A stretch of 64,000 bases of DNA, taken from positions 2,852,001 through 2,916,000 of the forward strand of contig NZ_CP179868.1 of NCBI RefSeq assembly GCF_051379705.1, in the 5' to 3' direction. A model generated the notes under the pieces. The model was not told the origin of the DNA. It did not search any database and worked only from the letters and a program-made list of their open reading frames with translations. The translations under genes and the position numbers were made by a program. The stretch comes from Ekhidna sp051379705. GTDB taxonomy: Bacteria; Bacteroidota; Bacteroidia; Cytophagales; Cyclobacteriaceae. Below are positions 7,923 to 17,154 of this stretch, in pieces. Position 1 is the stretch's first letter. Every line of letters begins with the position of its first letter.

Positions 7923-10900
7923 TTAATTCTTGATGATTTTATAGACTACTAGGTCCTTCCTGTTTTCATCAATTACTCTGAAGATGTATTGACCTTTTTC
8001 AAAATCAGATATATCGATAGTGATATTCTCTTGCTTCCTGTCAAGGGTTTTTCTCAACATCTCCTGTCCTTGAATGTCAAATACTTCAAGGAAAATTTTA
8101 CCTGATTTCACTTGATCGTAATTGATGTTGATCACATCAGCTGTTGGATTAGGATATATCTTGAAGCTTGTAAAGTGTGGAGAGGTCAGGCCAAGCACAA
8201 GTTCGATAAAGATTCCATCCTCAGAAGCAAAGACCGCAAGTTTAAAGCTATTGTCACCAATACCAGCGGCACCAACATCAAATTGGACGAAAGCTGAATC
8301 ATCAAGTGGAATGCCCGGATATTCGACGAAGAATCGATAGGTCCCTTCTGGGAGGAAGCCATATTCAAATTCACCATTATCGTTGGTTTCACCATATGCG
8401 ATCAATTCGAATTCGTCAGCATTTTGTTCAGTACGTCCTCCACTTCTTTTCCGTCTTAGCCCACATTTTCTTTTAGATGCTCGTCTTCGCGCGTCGATTC
8501 TGCCTTCATCATCTTCAAAATCTTCTTCAATCGTTCCGTCCACCAGTCCATCACCGTCAGCTGCGGTAAGTTCTCGCGGAGTTTCAGTCATGATGATCTG
8601 TATATCCGTGTCGTTGTTCAATTGCAGAACATCCGCCTCATCCCAGAGGAATGCATCTCCAAAATACGTGGGCACATACAAATCCTGCTCTGAGGTAATG
8701 CTTACCAGAAAGTCTCCAAGTACAATCGGAGGAAATGTAAAGCTACTGGCCACATCTTCCCGGGTTGCTGATTTAATGGTGTCGTATCCAACTTGTCCAT
8801 CGATTATTTCGAGGATATAGCCATCCACATTCTCAGCGATGAGTGTTTCACTTTCATCTGTCACGTCAACAGAAATCAATGCAGTAGCAAGCACGTCTAC
8901 GGGAACAGAAGTAAGCGTAGTGCCCGTAGCGATGGTGTTGCTAATCTCCAAGCTATACTCACCCATATTTGTTCGATCAATGTCTGTAACTGTGTAGCTG
9001 ACTCCAGTCGCACCAGTTACATTTGCACCGTTAAGCAGCCATCGATACGTATTTGCTGTCCCATTAGCAGAGGAAGTCAATTCCTGAGTGGATCCAACCG
9101 GAATTTCAACACTTGCTTCATTAATTGCATCAACAGGTGCTTGGCTGGTATAGCTAAGTACAGATACGCCTGCTACAGCTTCCAGGTCTCCAAAGTCCAG
9201 CTCGTTACCATTAAGATTGATATCTACAGCATTTGTAAGGCCACTAAAGTCTGTTGCGAGTGCGTCTATTTCATTATTTGAAAAATCTAATATCTCTAAA
9301 GCATCTAGTTGGTCAATTGCGGCTGGCAAAGTTCCAACCAACCCATTATTAGGAAGCTCAATGCGTTCGACTCGATCTTGGGCTGAGTTTAATGTAACTC
9401 CAAACCATGTGCTAACGTCTGCATCTCCCCAGTTGGCTGAATTGGTCCAATTGGAGCCGCCCATATTATCAAAAAGGCTAGTGAGTGCATTTGCATCTGC
9501 TTCAAGAGCGGTGACAGTTCCGATATTAAAGAATATTTGTGTGCCTCCATAATAATCGCCAATCACTATATCCATGTCACTATCCCCATCCAGATCCCCA
9601 ATATTTATACTGCTATATTCTGTTACAATGGTTGGGATGTCATGATCAAATGCAAAGTTGGCGGATCCGTCATTTACCCAAACCTTCGGATTAGAAATAT
9701 ACCCGCCAGAAATTATATCAATGTCCCCATCACCATCTAAGTCTCCAATAAAACTTCCATAAGTGCCACCTGTTTCTAAATTGGAACCTCCCGTGAAGAC
9801 ACCCATATCGTTGATCACAACATAGCTTTCTGTAGTCATAGATTCGTAGGAATTTGAGGCAAAAACATCCATGTCACCATCACCATCAAAGTCTGCAATA
9901 TCAACATCTGAAATGTAGCCTCCAGTAAATGTTTGGCCAAGCTCTAATATGCCGTTGTTGTTTGTTAATGACAAAATTCCACTTTCCTCTCTAGCCAAGA
10001 CAACATCTAAATCTGTGTCACCATCAAGATTGCCTAGGTCCATTTTTTCGCTAGTGACCGTATATGAAGAGGACATGCTAAATGAAAGCGAGCCTAGATT
10101 ATCATATATGCGAACATATTCATTGCTTGCTCCATTTAATCGAACCACAATATCCAGATCCCCATCCTCATCCATATCCGCCAATTCTATTTGCTTGGTC
10201 TCTAATCCGATACCTAAGTTGGAGTTGTAGGAAAGGTTCCCTGATCCATCGTTTGTGTAAATAATAAATCCGGGATAGCCCCCATCTGATTCTAAAGCAA
10301 CGACCATATCCAAATCACTGTCTGCATCAAGATTGCCAAAAGCCAGATGATAAGCGCCGCCTGGAAATTCTTGCTGAACTGTAAAGTTTCCACTTCCATC
10401 GTTGAGCCATGTTCTTGAAACAGCACTTCCTCCTTGGGCAAGATCTAAATCTCCATCCCCATCAAGGTCTACCAACTGAGTATCATAGGTCGCTGATATA
10501 GTGAGAATATCTGAACCTTGAACAAATGTTCCACCGCCTTGATTATCACGGATGGAAACATTGCCATCAAAATAAAATAAATCCCCATCTCCATCCAGAT
10601 CCAGGTCGGCAGGCTTTGCTTGACCTTTAAACTTGACTTGCTCAGTGAACCCACCGGAACCATTGCTGATAAGTATGAAAACCGAATCTTGAGTGAGTGC
10701 CACCATATCATCAAAATTGTCGGTGTCCATCTTGAGGGCAAAAACATCATCCCCGTCTCCAGAAGAAGATAAAATTACATTTGATACTTCACTGAAATTG
10801 GTAGAAGCATCATTCAATATGGTACCGTCGTTTTCTAAAGGCCTGACTGCCACGTAGGGAGCGCTGAGAAATCCAGCTAATTCTAAATCCCCGTCATTGT

Positions 10901-11954
10901 CAAAATCAAGAGGAGTTGCTCTATCATTGAAACTATAGGAAGGTGAAAAAGCAGTGTTGGAATCTGTGAAATTTCCCGAGCCATCATTTCCCAATACCTG
11001 TATCCCTTGGCCAAATGATGTGATGAAAGATGTATAGACTATGTCTTCATCGGTATCTCCATCTACATCCATCACGGTAAGTAGTCTGGATGAAACATAA
11101 CTTGGGTCTGAACCTTTAAGTCCTGTAGAATCCGGAAAATTCATACTTACATTTTCAAAGACGGTGACGTAATCATTGTAAGTAGGACCATCTTGGCTTG
11201 TTTCTGCTATAATGTCTAAGTCACTATCTCCGTCAATATCAACAGCAAACAATCCGTCATCGTCCAAGTCAACGCTTGGAAAAGAAGAGGCTTGAGCTAC
11301 AAAGTAACCTGTACCATCATTAATCCACATTTGGGTCGTGAATGATCCATAGGTTCCATTCTGCATAAACAGATCCAAATCTCCATCTCCATCAAAGTCC
11401 GCAAGGATGGTGTTGTCTACAATCTCTAACGGCTGAGTTGTGAGCGCAGAAACAGTGAAATTAAAAGAGCCATCATTTCTGAGGATAAGAGGACTATCGA
11501 TATACGCCACATATATGGCATCTATATCACCGTCACCATCTATGTCTCCGGTGTGAACTACAGAGAAGCGGGACGCACCAAGGCTTACTTTTGGATCAAA
11601 AAATATACTTTGTGCCAATGGCTGTACATCTGCATTCTTTATTTTGGCCTGATTTTTCAATCGCGATTTGAAATCGGTTTTACTCTCCTGTTGCGCATTG
11701 GCAGAAACTACAACACCCATGGCAAGAGCAACGGCCCAGTGCTTATAGTTGAGACGTGGCTTAAATCCGGACTTTTGACCCAAGTCAGCGATTCGCTTTT
11801 CAATGCTTTTGATTCTTTCAACCGAGTCTTTTCTTTTTCTGTAGTGTTGTTTTTGAAATTCTCCATCTTTCACATTTTTATGAAATCTGGATGCAAGCTT
11901 GGCATGCTTGTTTTTTAATCGGCTGAGGAGCGATTGATATAATGAATTTTTCAT
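7923..11954 (-). CDS. Giant secreted FG-GAP/LRR/Ig-like protein with T9SS sorting domain
   Basis: A 1343-residue exported protein. Residues 1-72 are basic and helical, ahead of a hydrophobic core (73-84) and an ANA-Q cleavage-like site at 87/88, i.e. a signal peptide with an unusually long n-region. Then come about fifteen calcium-binding FG-GAP/VCBS repeats (DxDGDGDxD loops, about residues 110-800), a short plant-type leucine-rich stretch (GGSNWTNSANWG, about 830-930), an Ig-like domain, a CNA-B-like region and a C-terminal module with the basic motif RASKRKCGLRRKRSGGR. The last 80 residues (YPNPTADVININYD onward) form a T9SS type A sorting domain. The start overlaps the stop of the TIGR03032 gene by 4 bases. 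Likely a cell-surface or released adhesive protein; no catalytic motif seen. Confidence 0.85.
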   Translation of the reverse strand: MKNSLYQSLLSRLKNKHAKLASRFHKNVKDGEFQKQHYRKRKDSVERIKSIEKRIADLGQKSGFKPRLNYKHWAVALAMGVVVSANAQQESKTDFKSRLKNQAKIKNADVQPLAQSIFFDPKVSLGASRFSVVHTGDIDGDGDIDAIYVAYIDSPLILRNDGSFNFTVSALTTQPLEIVDNTILADFDGDGDLDLFMQNGTYGSFTTQMWINDGTGYFVAQASSFPSVDLDDDGLFAVDIDGDSDLDIIAETSQDGPTYNDYVTVFENVSMNFPDSTGLKGSDPSYVSSRLLTVMDVDGDTDEDIVYTSFITSFGQGIQVLGNDGSGNFTDSNTAFSPSYSFNDRATPLDFDNDGDLELAGFLSAPYVAVRPLENDGTILNDASTNFSEVSNVILSSSGDGDDVFALKMDTDNFDDMVALTQDSVFILISNGSGGFTEQVKFKGQAKPADLDLDGDGDLFYFDGNVSIRDNQGGGTFVQGSDILTISATYDTQLVDLDGDGDLDLAQGGSAVSRTWLNDGSGNFTVQQEFPGGAYHLAFGNLDADSDLDMVVALESDGGYPGFIIYTNDGSGNLSYNSNLGIGLETKQIELADMDEDGDLDIVVRLNGASNEYVRIYDNLGSLSFSMSSSYTVTSEKMDLGNLDGDTDLDVVLAREESGILSLTNNNGILELGQTFTGGYISDVDIADFDGDGDMDVFASNSYESMTTESYVVINDMGVFTGGSNLETGGTYGSFIGDLDGDGDIDIISGGYISNPKVWVNDGSANFAFDHDIPTIVTEYSSINIGDLDGDSDMDIVIGDYYGGTQIFFNIGTVTALEADANALTSLFDNMGGSNWTNSANWGDADVSTWFGVTLNSAQDRVERIELPNNGLVGTLPAAIDQLDALEILDFSNNEIDALATDFSGLTNAVDINLNGNELDFGDLEAVAGVSVLSYTSQAPVDAINEASVEIPVGSTQELTSSANGTANTYRWLLNGANVTGATGVSYTVTDIDRTNMGEYSLEISNTIATGTTLTSVPVDVLATALISVDVTDESETLIAENVDGYILEIIDGQVGYDTIKSATREDVASSFTFPPIVLGDFLVSITSEQDLYVPTYFGDAFLWDEADVLQLNNDTDIQIIMTETPRELTAADGDGLVDGTIEEDFEDDEGRIDARRRASKRKCGLRRKRSGGRTEQNADEFELIAYGETNDNGEFEYGFLPEGTYRFFVEYPGIPLDDSAFVQFDVGAAGIGDNSFKLAVFASEDGIFIELVLGLTSPHFTSFKIYPNPTADVININYDQVKSGKIFLEVFDIQGQEMLRKTLDRKQENITIDISDFEKGQYIFRVIDENRKDLVVYKIIKN

Positions 11955-13048
11955 GGCGTGGTAGTAGCTGTTTCTGGTTGTGTTTCGTTTTCAGGATTGT
12001 GCCAGAATACCTCATCTTTTGTCACAACAGAGGTTCTGTGCATTCCTTTTTCTAGGTTGAGAATGTTTGGTCTCATGTTCCCTTCCAGGATGATCAAATC
12101 ATATAATTCTTCTACGCTTGTCTGATAATTGATATAACCACAAGGCTGCCCTGTGGGTATGTAAATCACAGTGATTCCACAGTTTACTGATCGCTTAGCA
12201 ACCGGTGCTTCTTTGAAAAGCGAACTGTTGGGTCGTAGCTTGGATGTGGCGATAAACAAGTAATCGCCTATTCGGTCCATACCTCTGGCAAATCCGTTTA
12301 ACTGACTAATGATGTCGTAGGTCCCTGACTCAATATTTACTTTGATCAGCTCGCCGGTGGCAGAAAGCAGCATGAATAGCTCGCCTCCATAAATTCTAGG
12401 CGTGTGAGGTACAGGCAGTTCAGACAAAATAATTTCATTAGTCTCAATGTCTATTAAAACTCCGCCGTTGAGCATGCCCTCTTTCCAGGATCTGTGCGAG
12501 TTTCCCTGACCTAAGGCAGAAATATATTTAGGCTGGCCAGTCTTAGGATCAACGGCCAATCCGTTTAAATGACATCTATCTTCTGGTTTCAACTCCGTAA
12601 TAAAAGATGGCTGCCAAATAGGTTTGAAACTAAAATCCTCATCTATGTGACATAGATTGGAAAACATCGTGTTGACACCTAACAATCCTTGGTTTGTAAA
12701 CTGGATGTCGTGCATGTCCAAAGGGCCGGTATAGTAGCTGACTCTTGGTATGTACAGACTGTCATAGACATTTGGATTGGGGGCGTAATTAGCTGCTAAG
12801 CCAGGTGCATTTGAGGTGATAATGACTGAGTCGTTGGTAGCAATTGCCCATTTGTCATTTTTCTTGGCCATTCCCATCGGCTTTTGGAAAGTTCTTGGCA
12901 GCTGTACGAGCTGGTTTTCATCTTTAGCTGAAAATATTACAACCTTGCCTGTCTGATAGGTACTAATTGCAATAGAACACTTCAGTCCTTGAAGTAATTC
13001 AGGAATATTGGGAGTATAGGTATAACTAAATGGTGGAGCTGGTGGCAT
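11951..13048 (-). CDS. TIGR03032 family protein (DUF4915)
   Basis: A predicted beta-propeller-like protein of the TIGR03032 family, of unknown biochemical role. Recognisable segments are YTPNIPELLQGLKCSIAIST, QKPMGMA, DMHDIQF, CHLNGLAVDPKTGQPKYISA and LNGFARGMDR. I chose the ATG at 13048 (MPPAPPF) because the family begins with this block; an in-frame ATG at 13096 would add 16 residues (MSFIQVF) that do not resemble a normal signal peptide. It has no clear export signal. Its stop overlaps by 4 bases the start of the giant FG-GAP gene, so the two are translationally coupled and probably act in one process. Confidence 0.78.
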   Translation of the reverse strand: MPPAPPFSYTYTPNIPELLQGLKCSIAISTYQTGKVVIFSAKDENQLVQLPRTFQKPMGMAKKNDKWAIATNDSVIITSNAPGLAANYAPNPNVYDSLYIPRVSYYTGPLDMHDIQFTNQGLLGVNTMFSNLCHIDEDFSFKPIWQPSFITELKPEDRCHLNGLAVDPKTGQPKYISALGQGNSHRSWKEGMLNGGVLIDIETNEIILSELPVPHTPRIYGGELFMLLSATGELIKVNIESGTYDIISQLNGFARGMDRIGDYLFIATSKLRPNSSLFKEAPVAKRSVNCGITVIYIPTGQPCGYINYQTSVEELYDLIILEGNMRPNILNLEKGMHRTSVVTKDEVFWHNPENETQPETATTTP

Positions 13049-13124
13049 AAAATAATAGTAAACACTACAAGATAAAAAAACTTGAATAAATGACATAGGT
13101 GGTATTGCTCATATTTTTATGCGC

Positions 13125-13156
13125 AAAAAAAAAGTCTATCGAATTTCGATAGACTT
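13125..13156 (-). terminator. Terminator after the 13178-14359 gene
   Basis: On the minus strand AAGTCTATCG pairs with CGATAGACTT over a 5-base loop and runs directly into a T-tract of nine bases. It separates the S74/T9SS pair from the TIGR03032/FG-GAP pair, so these are two transcription units. Confidence 0.88.
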
Positions 13157-13177
13157 AATCATATTTAGAACAAATTT

Positions 13178-14359
13178 CTAGCGCTTAATTACCCTGAAGG
13201 TAAGCGCCGTTTTGCTTTTCTCAGTATCTATGAATCTTAATAGATATTGCCCATTTAGGTATTCTCCAATGTCTATTTGAAGTCTTCCATTTTCACTCCT
13301 CTTTATTTCTTGAGAGAAGATAATCTTACCATTCATGTCAATCAAATCCATTGTCATTTTTTCAGAAATGATTTTGTCATAATCAATATGAATTATATCA
13401 ACTGTAGGATTTGGGTAGATGCTGAATTCGGTAAAGAACTCACTGGTGATACCCAATACTAGCTCTATGGTAATTCCAGTTTCTGTAACCAAAGCCGCCA
13501 GTACAAATGAATTATCTGAGACTCCAGCTTCGCCAACATCAAATTCAACAAAAGAAGATTGGTCAAGTGGGATGCCGGGATATTCTACGAAGAACCGATA
13601 CGTACCTTCCGGCAGGAATCCATACTCAAATTCGCCATTATTGTTTGTCTCTCCATAAGCGATAAGTTCAAATTCATCAGCATCCTGACCTGTACGTCCG
13701 CCTGAACGTTTTCTTCTTAATCCACACTTCCGCTTGGAGGCTCTTCTTCGTGCATCTATTCTGCCTCCATCCTCCTCAAAATCCTCTTCAATGGTTCCGG
13801 AAACATTTCCATCTCCATCATTTGGGCCTAGTTCCGGTGGTACAACTGTCATTATGATTCTTGTGGTTGTATCTCCTGCTAATTCAAGAACATCCGCCTC
13901 TTCCCATTGAAATGCGTCTCCATAATAGGTAGCCACATATTTATCTTGGTCCGAATCTATATTGATAAGATAATTTCCTAGAAAAACAGGATTAAACGAA
14001 AATTCACCACTGTTGCTGCTTAATATATCTAATGTGTCATACCGACCACTATTTTTAATCCTAAGGAGTACACCGCTGGTATTCTCCGATATTACATTAC
14101 CACCAGATCGAGCCCTCACAGTGATCGTACCGCTTTCCATATTGAAAGCAGAAAGACTAAGGTAGAATCCAAAATTTTCACTTTTCGGTATGCCGCTTAA
14201 TTGAGAGGTTGTGAATTCAGAAGTATAACTTCCACCTGCAATCGTACCACCTGCATAGTTCGTTGCATTTCCTTGATTTGACAATTGAGGATAGGCCACT
14301 AAACCTGCTAATAGCAATAATGTAAGAGGTATTATTCGAATTGATATTCGCTTGCTCAT
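13178..14359 (-). CDS. T9SS-secreted protein with conserved basic-cysteine module
   Basis: A 393-residue protein with an N-terminal hydrophobic signal (about residues 8-25), a CNA-B/SdrD-like region, a module almost identical to that of the 1343-residue protein at 7923-11954, and a T9SS type A sorting domain (YPNPTVDIIHIDYD onward). The shared module runs from DGDGNVSGTIEEDFEE through the basic stretch RASKRKCGLRRKRSGGR to the FLPEGTYRFFVEYPGIPLD segment. It begins with a 4-base ATGA overlap with the S74 gene upstream, implying coupled translation. No known enzyme domain. Function unknown. Confidence 0.8.
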   Translation of the reverse strand: MSKRISIRIIPLTLLLLAGLVAYPQLSNQGNATNYAGGTIAGGSYTSEFTTSQLSGIPKSENFGFYLSLSAFNMESGTITVRARSGGNVISENTSGVLLRIKNSGRYDTLDILSSNSGEFSFNPVFLGNYLINIDSDQDKYVATYYGDAFQWEEADVLELAGDTTTRIIMTVVPPELGPNDGDGNVSGTIEEDFEEDGGRIDARRRASKRKCGLRRKRSGGRTGQDADEFELIAYGETNNNGEFEYGFLPEGTYRFFVEYPGIPLDQSSFVEFDVGEAGVSDNSFVLAALVTETGITIELVLGITSEFFTEFSIYPNPTVDIIHIDYDKIISEKMTMDLIDMNGKIIFSQEIKRSENGRLQIDIGEYLNGQYLLRFIDTEKSKTALTFRVIKR

Positions 14360-15840
14360 TTGCTTGCTGCTTTGCTGGTGCCCAACATTTTCATGAGATT
14401 ATCCATTTGAGATCGAAGGGTTTTCACCTCTTCAAGCGAAGCTTTCAAGTCGCTATTCTCACTTTCTAATCTTTCTACTTTGGCATTTAATTCTTTGATA
14501 GCTTCGATAAGCACTGCAGTCATTTGTGCATAATTTACCGACTTCATGCCCTTATTGTCTGTATATACAAACTCAGGATAGATTTCTTCCACTTCTTGCG
14601 CAATTACACCAATATGCTTTCGCTCAGACCTTTCAGGATTCTTCAAGTTGTATGATACTCCTCTCATTTTTAATGTGTTGCTTAGAGAGTTTTCTAAAGG
14701 CATAATATTTTTTTTCAGCCGCCGATCTGACGAGACCGTTCCTGTGGCAGTGACATTTCCAGTTGAGCCATCTAGTGTGATCACAGGTGTACCTCCTACG
14801 TCTAGTACTTCAATTCCTCCGGCTCCAGTAGCACTAAAATCACCAGAAAGATTCAGTCGATTATTTAAGATAGCGTTTCCACCATCTGATCCATCGATTC
14901 GTATGGTATTGGTTCCATCTAAATCATTCAGCTCAATAAACCCTCCAGAACCTGCAATATCACCACTTGAAATAAAAACTGTTGATGTCGGAGATAAAGC
15001 TCCTGCTGAACCACTTAGATTAATGGCACTGGTAATATTATTTGACCCACTTTCAAATGAAAAAATGTTATGTGTTGGAAGCCCATAATAATTATATAGG
15101 TCAAGACCTCCTCTTCGGTAGCCTGTTGAGTTTAATGTTCCAGTTTCATCTGTATCTGAAGCGTAGAGATCTGCCAAAAGCTGAGCGCCATCATTTGGAA
15201 AATTTCCACCATAAAGATCTACGTAACTATTAGCTCTACCTCCTATGCTTCCCCCTACGGTAACTGCACTTCTTAACGCACCAGCTGAAGATTCCCGCCC
15301 ATTCAGTTGCATGTATCCTGATGTATATCCGGTTGACTCATTTCCAACAGTTTGAATGAAGGCTCCTTGATTATCAAGAGAATCTTTCAATAAAATCACT
15401 GCTTCATAGCCATTCTCACTAGCCCCGACTTGTACTTTCAAATTGTCACTTTCTCCCAGAACGTCAATTCCATAAGTTATCAGAGAATCAAATTCCACAG
15501 GATTACTGCCGGTAAAAGCCAATATTGGTGAATGTAAGGTGACAGGACTAAGCGCTTCACCATTTACAGTGATGTTTAAAACAACTTCCCTGCTATCCGA
15601 AAACAATGTCTCTGGTAATGAGGTGGTTGATCCCAATACTACTGAGTAGTAGCCATCAACTACGGAAACATTGGTTTTTGTCTCTGACCAGGCAGGACTG
15701 GTAGTGCTAAAATCGATTGTAGCAGTGCCATTAAATGGTCGGTCATTATCTAGCAACCTCCCTTGAAATGGGATTTTCTGTGCCATTGTGGTTGCTGATA
15801 TGAGAAAAATAAAAGATAAAAGAATGTAAAGTCTCTTCAT
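14356..15840 (-). CDS. Secreted protein with C-terminal S74 intramolecular chaperone domain
   Basis: A 494-residue protein with a signal peptide (MKRLYILLSFIFLISATTMA), a beta-rich body, and a C-terminal peptidase S74 (endosialidase/tail-fibre) chaperone domain. The self-cleavage signature SSDRRLKKNI is followed by HIGVIAQEVEEIYPEFV and a terminal coiled coil (ELNAKVERLESENSDL). S74 domains help trimeric beta-helical fibres fold and then cut themselves off. In Bacteroidota such proteins are common outside phages. It is the first gene of an operon with the T9SS protein downstream (4-base overlap). Confidence 0.85.
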   Translation of the reverse strand: MKRLYILLSFIFLISATTMAQKIPFQGRLLDNDRPFNGTATIDFSTTSPAWSETKTNVSVVDGYYSVVLGSTTSLPETLFSDSREVVLNITVNGEALSPVTLHSPILAFTGSNPVEFDSLITYGIDVLGESDNLKVQVGASENGYEAVILLKDSLDNQGAFIQTVGNESTGYTSGYMQLNGRESSAGALRSAVTVGGSIGGRANSYVDLYGGNFPNDGAQLLADLYASDTDETGTLNSTGYRRGGLDLYNYYGLPTHNIFSFESGSNNITSAINLSGSAGALSPTSTVFISSGDIAGSGGFIELNDLDGTNTIRIDGSDGGNAILNNRLNLSGDFSATGAGGIEVLDVGGTPVITLDGSTGNVTATGTVSSDRRLKKNIMPLENSLSNTLKMRGVSYNLKNPERSERKHIGVIAQEVEEIYPEFVYTDNKGMKSVNYAQMTAVLIEAIKELNAKVERLESENSDLKASLEEVKTLRSQMDNLMKMLGTSKAASK

Positions 15841-15960
15841 TGTAATCGGTTTTGAATAATGTTTAAATCAAAACACAACTTAATGTTTGGTGTTAATATG
15901 TTCAATACCTCTTTCGGGGTATTTTTATCAGTTGATAATTTGTGTACTAATTTTCCCTGT

Positions 15961-16737
15961 ATGAGTAAAAAAGTTTTAGATAGCTACAATGATATTTTTT
16001 CAACCTTCCAAGAGTTCAAAGGGGAGACCTTAGAAAAACATGTGGAAAAGCTGCGCAGACTAGATGAGCTCATTCCGCATAGTGAAACTTTCTTTTGTGT
16101 GACCAACACCAGTTCGCAGGCATTTGAATACATAAGCAAAAATTTTGAGCCTACAATGATGCTTACTGCTGATCAAATGCTCGAAGGTGGAATGAAGTTT
16201 TGGTGGAATCAAATGCATCCAGAAGAAATGAGTACATGGTTGCAGTCTTTAAAGGATCTCATGATTTTCACCATGCAAAATATTGCACTGGAGGATCGTA
16301 GAAGGATGACATATACCTGGAATTATCGTGCAAAGGATGGGAATGGGATTTACAAGAATATCATTCAACACACAACACCCATGTTTTTTGATGATGAGGG
16401 AAAGCCAATCGTAGGATTGGCACATTACTCTGTGCTAGAAGCTCATGAAATATTGCCAATTCAGGCAACCGCAAAAATTCTAAACTCCAATGATGAGTAC
16501 GAAACACTATTTTATCAAATGTATGGTGGACAAAAGCTTTTGGTTGGAGACATCACCCACCGTGAACGCGATATACTTCGTCTGATTTCTTTCGGATTCA
16601 CCAATGATGAGATATCTGATAAGCTTAATATCAGCACGCACACGGTGAAAACACATCGTAAGAATGTGATGACGAAAACAGGAAGCAAGAATACTACCCA
16701 GCTCATCGCAATGTGTATTCGGCAAGGAGTAATATAA
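15961..16737 (+). CDS. LuxR-family transcriptional regulator with N-terminal sensor-like domain
   Basis: A 258-residue regulator. The C-terminal 65 residues are a LuxR/GerE helix-turn-helix (LTHRERDILRLISFGFTNDE then ISTHTVKTHRKNVMTK). The N-terminal 190 residues resemble a PAS-like fold (WNYRAKDGNGIYKNIIQHT) but no cofactor ligand is evident. The frame extends to 15859, but the ATG at 15961 (MSKKVLDSYND) begins the family-like sequence and I use it. It is transcribed away from the S74/T9SS operon and shares its 120-base upstream region, so it is a candidate regulator of that operon. Confidence 0.8.
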   Translation: MSKKVLDSYNDIFSTFQEFKGETLEKHVEKLRRLDELIPHSETFFCVTNTSSQAFEYISKNFEPTMMLTADQMLEGGMKFWWNQMHPEEMSTWLQSLKDLMIFTMQNIALEDRRRMTYTWNYRAKDGNGIYKNIIQHTTPMFFDDEGKPIVGLAHYSVLEAHEILPIQATAKILNSNDEYETLFYQMYGGQKLLVGDITHRERDILRLISFGFTNDEISDKLNISTHTVKTHRKNVMTKTGSKNTTQLIAMCIRQGVI

Positions 16738-16738
16738 A

Positions 16739-16772
16739 AAAAGCCTCGACTGGTGATCGAAGCTTTGATTTT
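16739..16772 (+). terminator. Terminator after the LuxR-type gene
   Basis: AAAGCCTCGA pairs with TCGAAGCTTT (one mismatch) across a 7-base loop and is followed by a T-rich run, starting immediately after the stop codon. Confidence 0.65.
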
Positions 16773-16790
16773 TTCCAGAATTAAGATAAT

Positions 16791-17012
16791 CTAATACTCA
16801 TCCTCATTAAAGAAGAAGTCTTCTTTAGTAGGATAGTCTGGCCAAATTTCTTCAATATTTTCAAATGGCTGTCCGTCATCCTCCAGTTCCTGCAAGTTTT
16901 CTACAACTTCCAAGGGAGCTCCTGATCGGATAGAATAATCGATCAATTCATCTTTTGTGGCGGGCCAAGGTGCATCTTCCAAATAAGATGCAAGTTCAAG
17001 TGTCCAATACAT
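16791..17012 (-). CDS. DUF2795 domain-containing small protein
   Basis: A 73-residue acidic protein matching the DUF2795 pattern (WTLELASYLEDAPWPATKDE then LIDYSIRSGAPLEVVENLQE). The family is a small helical domain widespread in bacteria, without an assigned function. The tyrosine/aspartate-rich tail (WPDYPTKEDFFFNEDEY) is typical of Bacteroidota members. It is a monocistronic gene with a short AT-rich upstream region (17013-17154). Confidence 0.85.
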   Translation of the reverse strand: MYWTLELASYLEDAPWPATKDELIDYSIRSGAPLEVVENLQELEDDGQPFENIEEIWPDYPTKEDFFFNEDEY

Positions 17013-17154
17013 ATTCTAGCCTCAGTTTATAAGTCCTGTTTTAATAATGCGCGCAAATATATATTATTATAATTTATGTGCACTAAATCTATTTTATCCT
17101 TCAGCGAAAGGTAATTTTCTTACAGTAAAACGCAAGAAAAAGTTTCTAATTTTT

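Noticed and set aside
8383..9281. Long plus-strand frames opposite the FG-GAP protein
   Set aside because: Serine/proline-rich translations that arise as mirror images of the repeated acidic coding sequence; no start or domain support.
9500..11600. FG-GAP repeats as a DNA tandem repeat or CRISPR-like array
   Set aside because: The periodicity is in the protein (DxDGD loops); the DNA repeats are degenerate and not evenly spaced.
14356..15840. S74/tail-fibre domain as evidence of a prophage
   Set aside because: No other phage gene is nearby, the protein has a signal peptide, and it is coupled to a T9SS protein; such chaperone domains are common in Bacteroidota surface proteins.
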